64,000 nucleotides of DNA from Endothia cerciana (Eukaryota > Ascomycota > Sordariomycetes > Diaporthales > Cryphonectriaceae): assembly GCA_026119935.1 (NCBI GenBank), contig JALRMH010000023.1:186001-250000 (forward strand), in the 5' to 3' direction. Under the pieces are notes generated by a model. The model did not search any database. It was not told where the DNA came from and was given only the letters and a program-made list of their open reading frames with translations. The position numbers were made by a program, and so were the translations under genes. Of this stretch, positions 1 through 10,479 are shown one piece after another (within the stretch, counting starts at the first letter, position 1; each line of letters begins with the position of its first letter).

Positions 1-81
1 TTAAAGGAGGCATCTCATCCCCCACTTCTTCACTTGCAAGCCGACAGGTAACTCTCACCAAAACCATTTAACCTCGTGATT

Positions 82-3054
82 ATGGCCAGAACCAGACAGG
101 CGCCCCGAGTTTCAGGTCGGCCCGAAACCCCGTCCGACTTGTCAACATCAACAATGTCAGGCAGTGTTTTTTCAGAGACTCTGCAGGAGATCACAAACAC
201 GAAGCTCAATGAGCTCTCGAAGCGCAGAACGACCTTCGAGGAGGCCAAGGCAGCAGTCCTCTCGTCCATCAAGGCTGTGCAGGACCCCGTCCAGAGGGCA
301 ACGATCCTCAACGATGCTGTCAAGAAGTGTTTCGGCCTCAAGAGGGACAACCAGGGAAATGTCATCGTCGGATCGACACACACCAGCCTCAAGACCCAGC
401 TGTGCAACACTGTCCGCTTCGCTACACAAGCGCGCCATGACCCTTCGATTTCTAAGAAGATCCTCGACGACCATGAGAAAGCCCTGCTTCGCGAACTCGA
501 AGTACAGTCAGAGAAATATCGGTATGCCACCTTGTATGGCCAACTTGTCACGGAGTGGCTTGCTGGCGATCAGAAGACAGAATCCAAGCACACTCGAAAC
601 GACGAGGGTGATGACGTTGAGATGGTGGATATTGGCAGCGCCGCCAAGTTGAAGTCGAAGGAGGAGTGGGAGAACAGCGTCTTCGAGCCGGCGAACGTCG
701 ACGTCGAGAGCCTGCGCCACTACCTGGACGACCTCTTCGGCTTGGATGGAGCCATTGGCGACGAGTTGGCAGAGGAGAAGCGGCGGGCGCTCAAGAAACT
801 CAGAACAGAGGTTGAAGAGTTCGAGCGGCAGTTATCCGAGCCTCATCAGTTCAACCATGGAAATCTAAAATGGGCGATTGAGAGTCTCATGGCCTCTGAT
901 ATCCTGTCGAACGAACAGCGCGAGGTGCTCAAGGACTTCAAGAACAACGGGGTGATCTTATCCGAGGTGGCCGACGTCCTCAACATGCGCATTTCTGCTC
1001 TCGAGTCATGGAGTTGGGGGCCAGCGGGCGTCCCCGTTGAGCAGCGTCGAAAGGTCAGCGGTGTTTTCAGCGTGTACATGCACGAGGATCTACTCCAGGC
1101 CATCTTCCTTCAATACATTGGCGTCAAATGGTCCGTGTTTCTGAAGAAGGTGTTCACCGTCTTCAGGAGCTCTGAGGCTTGGTCCAGCCTTGCGAAGGAC
1201 ATACCCCTCGCGGAGATGAGAAGACTCGAGTACTATATCGGCCATGTACGTCAGTGTCGCGGTCTACAGACGGCGCGCCAGAAACTATACTTCAAAAACT
1301 ACTTCGTGGCCAAACTTATGCGGAGTATCGAGACTGTGGTCGCAGCAGCCGATGGAGAGGTCGAGGCAGACTACTCGCATTACAACATGGGAGATCAGCA
1401 TCTCAGAAGGTATAAGACGTTGGGACAGGCGCCGAGGAAACAGCTTGCGTCGAAGGCTGCCAGAGCGAGCGCTATTACAAGCAAAGACCTGGATGAGGAC
1501 CAGAGTGGGTACGAGGACGGCGACGAGGATGCGAGCACACCAATTGCCGCGAAGCAGCAACTGCTGCATCTTCTCTCAACCGAAATCGCCATCAATACGA
1601 GGCTACATGGCGAACTCACCGCGTTCCACGCTGTTCTAACCGATGCTGAGACGTCATTGCCCCATGAGACCATCATCGCAGTTCTCAGCTTCCTCGGTGT
1701 TTCTCAAGGCTGGCTCGACTTCTTTCTCAAGTTCCTCCAGGTGCCTCTCAGGTGGAACGATGAGTTCTCAACGCCCACAAAGACTCAGCAGAGAGGGGTT
1801 CCCGCCTCGCACGTTCTCAGTGATGTTTTCGGCGAGGCAACCCTCTTCTGCCTCGACTATGCCGTCAATCAAGCAGCACTTGGACAGCCGCTTTGGCGCC
1901 ATGGGGGTGATTTGTGGTTCTGGTCACCAAATCACGCAACAGCTGTGGCTGTCTGGAAGACTCTCGAGACTTTTGCATCAGTGACGGGCACTTCGGTTCA
2001 GGACGGAAAGTGCGGCGCCGTCCGAGTTTCTGGGGACAGAAGCAAAGATATGCCGCTCGATGAAGCCCTGCCGGATGGGCAGATACGGTGGGGCTTCCTC
2101 GTGCTGTCTTCGCGGACAGGAGAGTTCGAGGTCGACTCGAAGATGATAGATGCCCACATTGACGAGCTTCGGAAGCAGCTGGCGGAGAAGAAGCACAGCG
2201 TTCTCGCTTTCATCCAGGCTTGGAATGCTTATGTCGGCACTTTCCTGACAAGCAACTTCGGAAAGCCATGCAACTGCTTCGGACAAGTCCACGTGGACGC
2301 CATGCTTGCGGCACACCAGCACATTCAGCGTCACATCTTCTCAGGTAACGACAATGCTGGCTTTGGGGCGGCTTCAAGTATCGTCGACTACCTCAAGACC
2401 ACCATTGCAGAGCGCTTTGGGATTACGGACATACCTGATGGCTACTTCTACTTCCCGACGGACCTGGGAGGTCTTGACCTTCAGTCGCCTTTCATCTCAT
2501 TGTTGCAGATACGCGACTCAGTCTTGGAGTCTCACGAGGACCTCTTTGGGGAGATGTTTGAGGCCGAGCGTAGTGCCTACAACCGCCTCAAGAAGCGTTT
2601 CGACAGCGAGATCAGCGGGAACCAGCGATACGGCCTCAACAAAGGCTCTGACTGGAAGCCCGAATCCAGGCACGATCAGGAGACTTTCATGAGCTTTGAG
2701 CAATTCATCGGCCATCGCGAGGATATGTGTATCATATATGACAAGACGAACGATCACAACGATGTGTATGGTGTCTTTCAAGAGCTCATGAATGAGCCGG
2801 TGGAAACCAGCGTCGAGATCGATACGAGCTCCCGGGTGTGGAACGCACTGATGATCCAAGTGCAGACAAACTTCGTCCGCGGCTCAATCGGCAGTGGCTG
2901 GGCTCATATGACGCCGTACTGGAAATGGGTTGCGACGATGTACGGGCCCGAGATTGCGGAGAGGTTCGGAGGCCTAGACATTGTCGATCGGGGCCTACTG
3001 CCCATGGGGATGGTCAGACTTTTCAGGGAGAAGCGAGTAACTTGGCAGGGCTGA
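82..3054 (+). CDS. rvt: Reverse-transcriptase-related cellular protein (rvt family)
   Basis: Single uninterrupted frame of 990 residues from the ATG at 82; a later in-frame ATG at 154 is the alternative start. The N-terminal ~450 residues are charged and helical without a recognised domain. The central part reads as a divergent RT: 'TDAETSLPHETI' (D521) fits motif A, 'RGVPASHVLSDVFGEATLF' fits the RG.P..-type motif B region, and 'RHGGDLWFW' (607-613) sits at motif C. 'FPTDLGGLDLQSP' further on resembles the GGL.L.. thumb motif. There is no endonuclease, integrase, gag or flanking repeat, and the gene is long and intact. That matches the domesticated rvt genes of fungi, thought to be non-mobile and single copy. 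The oddity is GGD where polymerases normally have DD. The family call is recognition from motifs, not an alignment; a decayed non-LTR element is much less likely given the intact frame. Confidence 0.72.
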   Translation: MARTRQAPRVSGRPETPSDLSTSTMSGSVFSETLQEITNTKLNELSKRRTTFEEAKAAVLSSIKAVQDPVQRATILNDAVKKCFGLKRDNQGNVIVGSTHTSLKTQLCNTVRFATQARHDPSISKKILDDHEKALLRELEVQSEKYRYATLYGQLVTEWLAGDQKTESKHTRNDEGDDVEMVDIGSAAKLKSKEEWENSVFEPANVDVESLRHYLDDLFGLDGAIGDELAEEKRRALKKLRTEVEEFERQLSEPHQFNHGNLKWAIESLMASDILSNEQREVLKDFKNNGVILSEVADVLNMRISALESWSWGPAGVPVEQRRKVSGVFSVYMHEDLLQAIFLQYIGVKWSVFLKKVFTVFRSSEAWSSLAKDIPLAEMRRLEYYIGHVRQCRGLQTARQKLYFKNYFVAKLMRSIETVVAAADGEVEADYSHYNMGDQHLRRYKTLGQAPRKQLASKAARASAITSKDLDEDQSGYEDGDEDASTPIAAKQQLLHLLSTEIAINTRLHGELTAFHAVLTDAETSLPHETIIAVLSFLGVSQGWLDFFLKFLQVPLRWNDEFSTPTKTQQRGVPASHVLSDVFGEATLFCLDYAVNQAALGQPLWRHGGDLWFWSPNHATAVAVWKTLETFASVTGTSVQDGKCGAVRVSGDRSKDMPLDEALPDGQIRWGFLVLSSRTGEFEVDSKMIDAHIDELRKQLAEKKHSVLAFIQAWNAYVGTFLTSNFGKPCNCFGQVHVDAMLAAHQHIQRHIFSGNDNAGFGAASSIVDYLKTTIAERFGITDIPDGYFYFPTDLGGLDLQSPFISLLQIRDSVLESHEDLFGEMFEAERSAYNRLKKRFDSEISGNQRYGLNKGSDWKPESRHDQETFMSFEQFIGHREDMCIIYDKTNDHNDVYGVFQELMNEPVETSVEIDTSSRVWNALMIQVQTNFVRGSIGSGWAHMTPYWKWVATMYGPEIAERFGGLDIVDRGLLPMGMVRLFREKRVTWQG

Positions 3055-3424
3055 TCATCCATGGTACGTTCTGGGGCCTACGCTCACTTCATGCCGTCAT
3101 ACGGGGCTTCATGGTTCATGCTATGCTTTGCGACGTTCATGGTCCGACGTCTTGATATGAGTCGGACCACAAGCACAACCGGTAATTACAATGGCCTTAG
3201 GAGGTCATTTCATTGCCTTGAAATATAATCAATCCATTGCTCTGGATCGCCTAAACCTGAGTGATGAAGCAGAGAGGAATAGTATTAACGACAGGTAGGA
3301 TCCCGAAAGACAAAAGAGAGATGGGTCGGCGTGTTCGACCGTATGTATGCCTACGGTAGCCCTAACCCTCAGCGTGTGTGCGTGTGTCGAGGAGTGAAGA
3401 CGCTCTTCCATGCGACAAAATTCC
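3055..3424. other. Intergenic, 3' flank of rvt
   Basis: About 370 nt between the rvt stop and the T-runs behind the tRNA. I see no gene in it. Confidence 0.5.
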
Positions 3425-3440
3425 AAAAAATTCCAAAAAA
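3425..3440 (-). terminator. Pol III terminator T-runs behind tRNA-Ala
   Basis: Two runs of six A on the + strand (3425-3430 and 3435-3440) read as T6 runs on the tRNA strand, starting about 30 nt past the tRNA 3' end. They are the first T-runs long enough to stop RNA polymerase III. Confidence 0.6.
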
Positions 3441-3470
3441 TGTGGCCGAGGACTTAAACCTCTATACATC

Positions 3471-3556
3471 TGGACACACTGGGAATCGAACCCAGGACCA
3501 CTCCCAACTTCGAACAAGTTTGCTAAGGGAGTATTATACCACTAAACCATGCGCCC
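3471..3556 (-). tRNA. tRNA-Ala (anticodon AGC) with a 14-nt intron
   Basis: On the minus strand an 86-nt cloverleaf can be drawn. Acceptor GGGCGCA pairs with TGTGTCC and includes the G3-U70 wobble pair, the classic alanine identity element. The D arm is GGTTTAGTGGTATAATA. The anticodon stem CTCCC/GGGAG encloses a 21-nt loop; removing 14 nt after position 37 leaves TTAGCAT, anticodon AGC. The T arm is CCTGGGTTCGATTCCCAG and the discriminator base is A. The intron position between 37 and 38 is the canonical one for eukaryotic tRNA genes. T-runs follow downstream. The peptide that can be translated across this locus is an artefact. Confidence 0.93.
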
Positions 3557-4562
3557 TTGGTGTTCGATTTGGTTGAAACCCGGGCGGGTGTTGCAATCTA
3601 AGCAGCAAAGTTTTGAGCCGTGGTGGGAGGAAGTGGACCGGAACCGCCGCAGCCCTAGGAGGACCGGGGGTGGTCAGCCATGCCTCGCGCTTCTTTTCCA
3701 ACTTCCAAAAGCAATGGCAGGATATCTGAGGCCTTGCCACTGACTCTTGAAGAAGCCTCTCATCTAGCAACAGGTTCATTTCCGAGTATATAAACGTCGA
3801 GCCCCCTCTCTGATACATGCAACAATATGGCCGCCCGTCCCCAGCCTGTAAATTCCATCGTTCGTCCAGACTGTAGACCAGCAGCCACGTGGAGCCCATG
3901 GCTCGGTATCCGAGAACCTCTCTTGAAGGCCGGATGAAGACCCATAATTCCTCAAACCCTTCAACACGGGGCCCACGTGTTTTAGTGTCCGAGAACGTAA
4001 CTCTGTAAGCGTCACTGTCCGAATATCGCATTACCCTGCGACATATCCCGTGCGTGGCGAGGAACAGTGTCGAGCCCCCGGGCACTCCAACCCGGCCTGG
4101 GGACCCTTGGAAAATGCCACGCGAGGCACAATCTGTATACCGCATTCATGACGGGAGAGACGGTCCAGCTTCGTCGATTTGTATCGCGCTCCGGCTTGGC
4201 AGGCTCTGTCTTGAGCCTCCGAGTGTCGTGTAAGAAGCCTCATGTGCGGCGCCGAGCTGCATCATCTTGGCCCGCGTTTGCCCCTCGGTCCACAGCCGAA
4301 ACACCGGAAAGCCTCTTTCAGGATGGATCTTCCCCACAACATGATCCCAGACGTGCGCGTCGGCAATGAGATCGACATACATAGGGTGGGAACTGAGGGA
4401 GGGCCTGCCTGGCTCTTTCGTCGACTCGTTCTCTTTGATGTTCTGGCCTGAGTCTATGCCGTCGGGTGATGCTCACCGACTCTGGTCACCTTTTTCTGCG
4501 CCACAGATGTTTTCATCCCCCTCACGATAATCTCGCTGCGGTGCAGTAGTCTGGGTCCCAGG
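3557..4562. other. Intergenic, about 1 kb
   Basis: No convincing gene. Open frames on both strands lack domains and splice logic. Holds the tRNA 5' flank and the upstream region of the 4563 gene. Confidence 0.5.
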
Positions 4563-5832
4563 ATGGACAGCAGACAGCTTGATATAGGCACTAATAATGC
4601 GACACTAGATGCGGTCGCCATCGTTTCGGGCGCAGCATCCCCGATGCGTCTGGTGGAATGGGGGGCCCTCTTCGGGATCACCGTCGTCTTCACGAGCTTG
4701 AGGACGTATGCCCGGACGAGGATGTCCGGACTGAGGGGCTTGGGCTGGGATGATTGTCTCGTCTGGCTAGCCGTCTTTGCCTATGCCGGTCTCACACTCG
4801 ACGGTGAGAAGACTCCTGGAATTTCTGTTGAAGGTTCGCTAAATCCTGTCGTAGTGTTCGTCATAGGCGTCGTTGCCGAAGGCTTGTCCAACGATGGGAT
4901 GTCAGAAGAACGTCGAGCAGCACTGGCGCAGGATGGTACGGCTAGCCAGGAGTCCCAGCTTCGTGCTATCGGCTCCAAAGCACAAATAACCAAGTGGTTC
5001 CTTTACGGCCTTACGCTTTGGCTCTTGAAGAGCTCCTTGCTCTACTTCTTCTCTGGCCGACTTACTGTACGTCCATACATCGCCCATAGGCGAAAAACTG
5101 ACCACTCCGCCCCCGGGGGCCCCGGGGCGGTATTGGGATCTCGACTGACATGACGCACAACAGTCAGAGATGCCCGGCGCCAGGTCGAGAGCCTGGGTCA
5201 GTGCCAGCCTGCTCTTCATCACATGGGCCGCTACCGTCGTGGCAGTCTTCACGAGCTGTCGCCCGTTTAACAAATTCTGGCAGATCTTTCCGGACCCCGG
5301 GATCATGTGCCAGGCCGCCATCTCGCCCGTTCTGGTCTCCGTCTTCCTGGCCTGCAACATTCTCACCGACGTCTACCTCATCTCCATCCCGGTACCGGTC
5401 CTCCTGAGGGCTCGGCTCAGGACATCGCAGAAGCTCTCCCTGATCAGCCTGTTCAGCTGCAACATCTTGATCACTGGAATTGCCATCCTGAGGGCCATTG
5501 TCATGCTAAAGGTACGCATGCCGAAAGGATCATATACCGCTGCTGTGAGGTGGTAACGTACTGACATGAGTGGTTGGACTCACTAGGGTCCCAAGGTCAA
5601 CGGCGATGGCATGTGGGCCGTCCGGGAGGCCTTCGTTGCCCTGACTACCACGAACATCCCTCCTATCGCGCCACTGCTGAGAAGATGGGTCTCCCGCTGG
5701 CTCGGAAGATCACCAGGCACCATCAGCGGCACAGGCGACGCGCAGGACAAGGCTACGGAGTTGGAAATAGATATCAAGCGGACACTGTCGAAGTCCTCTA
5801 ACAAGTCGCAGACGCTCGACGCTCGCCGATGA
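4563..5832 (+). CDS. Fungal rhodopsin-domain (PTH11-like) integral membrane protein
   Basis: Exons 4563-5066, 5164-5511 and 5587-5832 (365 residues); introns are GTACGT...CAG (branch CTGAC near 5143) and GTACGC...TAG (branch TACTGAC near 5559). Several hydrophobic helices are visible: 'WGALFGITVVFTSLRTYAR', 'WFLYGLTLWLLKSSLLYFF', 'ASLLFITWAATVVAVFTSC', 'SVFLACNILTDVYLISIPV' and 'ISLFSCNILITGIAILRAI'. The loop 'GLGWDDCLVW' carries the GWDD motif seen after the first helices of this family, and 'NILTDVYLISIPVPVLLR' is the family's D..L...P.P.L signature. The family is assumed to be 7-TM, with some members acting as surface sensors; ligand unknown. A further 51-nt in-frame intron (4804-4854, GTGAGA...TAG) may be removed, giving 348 residues. 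Two more members lie at 30.3-31.7 and 59.5-60.9 kb. Confidence 0.82.
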
Positions 5833-6916
5833 GGCGGTACTCTACCAACGTCTCACATTATTGCAGGGCAAGGAGCTACCTGCTGTACCCAGGGAGGATA
5901 CGAGGCAGTGGAAAGCTCACGACGAAGCCCGAGGCGCGCCCCCGGCACCTTCCCCGAATACATTTGAAGCGACGAGAAGCCCTGCTCTCGTTTTCCAGAA
6001 CGGTGTTGATACTCGGACGATGAAAGGGGGGATGGACGGGCTGGTACGGACAGCTCGCGGGGTCGTATAATGGGAGTTCCAAGATCCGAGAGACAACAGT
6101 GGCCACGGAACGGGCACCAGACGTCAGAGCGGATGCGGGCTCTGCTGGATCGTGCTCTCCAGCTTGAACCCCCCGAGGGGCTTTTTAGCTTACCGTCCCT
6201 ACAGGCTGAAAAGCTCATCGTTCCTAGGAATAAGGTTTTTTCCCGTGCCCACTTTTCCTAGGAACGACGAACTTTAAGCGTGACTGTTTCATCACCAGAT
6301 CTGACCCCCGACTCTTCTGTTCTGGGTTGACAAACGCCGAATTACCCTTCTCAGACCGAAGTTTTCTTATCATCATCCACGGCCGTCTTCTGCGGTCCCC
6401 GCAAAACAGCGAGCCTGATCTCGGACTGACACCTTTGGAGCTAAACGCCGGATATATCGGGGAGAATGACAGAATGACAGGCGCCCTTCTTGTGAGAGAC
6501 TGTAGAACTTGCTTTGGTAATCACTGACAAAAACCTATGCGGCGAGGAGAGAGAGGCTGCTGGCCAAGCGAGCTGTTCCGTAAATCCGCTCGGCGGCCAG
6601 CCGTCCGGATATAACCTCGGGCGACTTGGGATCGCCTGGCGACCATGCCGTCGCCCCATCCTCCGAAAACTCCGAGCACCACGCCCTGGCCTTTATAAGC
6701 CGGTTGGGACCCAGCTAAGGAGGGCAAAAAGGAGCAGCCACTTGTTGCCTCTGCTGCCATCTTATCAATCTAATCAGTCAGCCTCGCCTGTGCCGCATGT
6801 TCCCTCCGTCACCGGACATGAAGGCGTGACTATATAAGGCACCCATAGTCGCTCTAGCCATTGGGGTTTCTATATCATACTTGTCACACCTGAACCTCCA
6901 GACCAAAGAAGGCAAT
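5833..6916. other. Intergenic with AMID-like promoter
   Basis: About 1.1 kb with no supportable gene; its right end is the promoter of the flavoprotein gene. Confidence 0.5.
6831..6839 (+). promoter_or_regulatory. TATA box of the AMID-like gene
   Basis: TATATAAGG lies 86 nt upstream of the ATG at 6917, a normal TATA-to-start distance in filamentous fungi. Confidence 0.55.
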
Positions 6917-8694
6917 ATGGCCTCGACCCTTCGTAACGTTGTCGTAGTTGGTGGATCATACACTGGTGTGGTGAGTCTGCCCTATGCTTGTCCTGGGGGC
7001 GGCGAGCCTGCAGAGAGGACTGGCTTACCAACAACCACTTCCTAGAATACCGCCAAGGAGCTCGCCAATAATCTTCCAGCGACACATCGTGTGAGTCCAC
7101 GCCGCGACTATGTCGCAATGTGACAAACAGTCCTGACGTTCGCCTCCATCAGGTGCTCCTCATTGATCCCCACAGCCATTTCAACCACCTGTTCGCATTT
7201 GTAAGTTATCCGAGGGCCTTTTTTTCTCTTGCCTTTCTTCTCCTTTTCCTCGTGAAGTGTCTGGAGCCCCTCCCACTTATTGCGCACTTTCTAAACCGGC
7301 CTAGCCACGCTTCGCGATCCTGCCCGGCCACGAGCACAAAGCTTTCATCCCCTACTCGGGCGCCTTCGCGGATGTGCCGAACAAGGACCAGCATGCGCGC
7401 GTCCAGGCCAGGGTGGTGTCCCTGAAGCCCACGGAGCTCACGCTGGACCGGGAGTGGCAGGGCTCAAAGCAGCTCACGTTCGACTACCTGGTCGCCGCCA
7501 CGGGGACCCGCCTGGTGCCCCCCAGCAATATGCCCTCGGACGAGAAGGCCCCCTCCGTCGAGTACCTGAGGCAGTTCAACCAGTCCATCAGGAATTCGAG
7601 GTCCGTCATCCTGATCGGTGGCGGGGCTGTCGGTACGGACCCACCCCCCTCCCCTGACCAGATGATCGCCCGCCCCTCCCCCCCCCCCCCCACCACCACA
7701 GGAGCTGATATGAAATACAGGCGTGCAGATGGCGTGTGATCTGAAGGAGATCTACCCGGACAAGGAGGTCACGCTCGTCCACTCGCGGGACCACATCATG
7801 CCGGTGTACAACGAGAAGCTGAGCGAGATAATCAAGGACAGGTTTAAAGAGCTCGGTATCAAGTCTGTCCCCCCCTCCCCCCTCCTTCCTTTGCCCGCCC
7901 CCAACCCCCCTCGAGCAAGGTTTTGATACTAACCTCCCTCATAGCTTCGTGGGCGGCTCCCGGGTCAAGGTGCCGGAGGGCGGGTTCCCCATCGGCGGCC
8001 GCCGCGAGCCCATCAAGGTGGAGCTGCAGGACGGGCGGACGCTGAGCGCGGAGTTCGTGGTCACGGCCACGGGGCAGACCCCGAACACGCAGTGGCTCGC
8101 GGACCTCCCGCCGTCGTCCGGCGGCGGCGGCCTCCTCAACCCGCGCAACGGCTTCATCCGCGTCCGGCCGACCATGCAGTTCGCCGACCCGGCGTACCCG
8201 CACCTCTTCGCGGTGGGCGACATCGCGGACACGGGGGCGCACAAGGCGGCCCGCCCCGCAGCCCCCCACGCGGCGGCCCTCGCGAGGAACATGGCCGCCA
8301 TGATCCAGGGGAGGGAGCCGGCGGAGGAGATCGTGGTGAGCCCGGCGGGGATACACCTGACCCTGGGACTGGTAGGACTTTTTTGGATTTTTTTTATTTT
8401 TTATTTTTTTTCTATATTCGTAACGGCCTCAGGACTACCTTGTGCTGATGTTTTCTATTTTTATTTTAACCCACAGACGAGGAACATCATCTTCAGGAAT
8501 CCAGATCCCAAAGAGGGGCAGACCGAGCCGTCATTCAATCTCAAGGACGAGTAAGTACCCGGATGCACAGTCGGTCACCCTTCAAACACGTACATGGCTG
8601 ACCAACTCGCAGTGGGACGGCAGATATGAATATCGAGGGCACGTGGGTGAGACGGGGGGTGAGGGTCTCCCGCCCGGAGGAATACCACCTCTGA
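6917..8694 (+). CDS. AMID/FSP1-like FAD-dependent NAD(P)H oxidoreductase
   Basis: Eight exons: 6917-6970, 7046-7090, 7153-7200, 7305-7632, 7721-7862, 7945-8371, 8477-8550 and 8613-8694, giving 399 residues in frame throughout. The N-terminal 'VVVVGGSYTGV' is the FAD-binding Rossmann loop. 'VLLIDPHSHFNHLFAF' follows as in the AIF-homologous AMID proteins. 'VILIGGGAVGVQMA' is the NAD(P)-binding loop and 'HLFAVGDIAD' the second FAD motif. The C-terminal exon ends in 'EEYHL', matching the usual fungal AMID tail and supporting the last splice (GAGTAAGT at 8551) rather than the in-frame TAA at 8552. The donor at 7863 (GTCTGT) is weak, but the branch ACTAAC and frame fit. Family members reduce quinones or act as NADH oxidases at membranes; some promote cell death. 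No membrane segment is visible here. Confidence 0.87.
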
Positions 8695-10479
8695 AGATCC
8701 TGCGGGTGATCGATCCATGTTGGAGGAGGTGGGATCCGTGGCTGCGACGTTGGCCATGGGTTGTTTCTTGCTCACGTAATGAAAGGATGGCCGTCACTGA
8801 CCAGCCCAAGAAAGGCTGGCGTTGCAAGATAGGGTGGGGTTCCTGAGGCGTACGTGAGACAGGTAGAGACTAGAGTCCCAAAAGGAACATTAAATCACCT
8901 CCACGGTTGCAATGAACGAATGGTCCAGCCAGAATCTGACATTTCGCAACCCTGAGAGGGCCAGGCATGCGGGTCGTCGCGGGGCTCAGAGTGTTATGTA
9001 TGCTCACCTGGCTCGCTTTGAGTGCCACTACGGGTCGGCGGCACGGCTGTCGGATCAAGAGGTGCACGCACTAGACGGTGATACAGCACAGTGGTGAGAC
9101 GCTGCGGGGAGATCCACCCATGCCACCCAAGGGATAAGCTTTGAGTTATGCGTATGCAGCTGGCAGCCCAGAAAGGCGGCTCTGGTCCTGTATCGGGATT
9201 AGCTGACGCCGAAGGGCTGCAGCGGTGGCGGCTTGTCACCCCAGAGCCTCTCGAGGTCCCATGTCGAACGAACAACCTAGACCAGCTCGACCCGACCTGG
9301 AGGCGTCGCATCGAACCGGCTTGTGTGTGGGCTTCGTTGCGACACGTCTGGTGTTGCCGGCGCGTCCTCCCGAAACGGAGACGGGCCCCTGTCCTGCCTC
9401 AAGCTGTCTTTTGATGCTTAAATGTTTCGTCCCATCCTCCAGACGACGACTTCTTCTCCTTGGCTCCCGGTGTACTTCCCCCCCCCCCCCCGGTGCCAAG
9501 GGACGACACAGCTGGAGGAGGTACCCCCCTCCCCCAGAAAGAGAGAAACAAATAAAAAAAAATAAATCCCAAATTGGCCCAGGCGTCTTCTGATAAGGGC
9601 CTGCGAGGTTTGACCTTTTCCTCAGGGGATCGCCAACGGGGGGCCCCAGCCGAGGTCATAATTAGAACGTGGGTCTGCAAACGAGGGGCGCAGCTCTCTC
9701 TCCCGGCAGCGGGAACCCAAGACCGTGCGACGGGCCCTCGAGCGCGTAGGGCTGTCGAGGTCCGCGGACCCTTTCTGGTCCCGGCGGGTAGCGGCACCTG
9801 TGAGGTAGAGAAGAGGAGGAAAGGGGAGGGGGGTGGGGTGGGCTGCTTCTCGATTTTCCATCCCGTGTAGCAAGAACGAAACGGTGAAACGTGCAACGCC
9901 TAAGAGGTCGCCAGGGCTGGCTTCTCTGCTTCACCTGGCATCGGGCGCACAGACAAAATGAATGGCCCGACCAACTCCACTTCATACTGTGCCCGGCTCA
10001 CATACCGAGTTGTACCCTTCCTGCGGCTTACCTGGAGAGAGGGCTGCGCCAGAATATGCTTCTTATTTAGGATATCCTCAAAAACAGTCGCCAACGCGAT
10101 GTTGGCTTGTTCACCCATTCCTGAAGTGCGACCCATCGAGCCGGCCTCTCCCTCCCCACAGGGCTCTCACCAGGAGTTGAGGTAATCCGGTGGATGTGAC
10201 GATGAGTTTGGTGCTTATGCGCAGGACGCTCGCTCTTCCTTTCACCCCGTTCAGGGCATTGACTGTCCGGATTTCTATTTATTCACTCCTGGCGAGACTT
10301 CACTTCTATGATCCATAGTACTTAATCCTGCCTCTCATCACAAGCCGGCTTGTACCCGAGATAATCGGACCGGCGTACAGGCGAGGGACCCAACTGATCT
10401 AGATCTTACCTTCCGTCTGTTCACAAGATCAACGACCATCGCCTCATGAGAGAACATCAGGAAACCAGACACGACAGGC
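8695..10479. other. Intergenic, about 1.8 kb
   Basis: No gene supported. Contains a poly-C run near 9479-9493 and low-complexity stretches around 9500-9870 that give spurious frames in several phases. The right end serves as the GH43 promoter. Confidence 0.5.

Noticed and set aside
3331..3576. Open frame giving a peptide with NRTQDHS
   Set aside because: It is a translation across the tRNA-Ala gene; the peptide pattern is a known artefact of tRNA loci.
9399..9896. Several overlapping frames
   Set aside because: All are driven by C-rich and G-rich low-complexity tracts; no splice logic or motifs.
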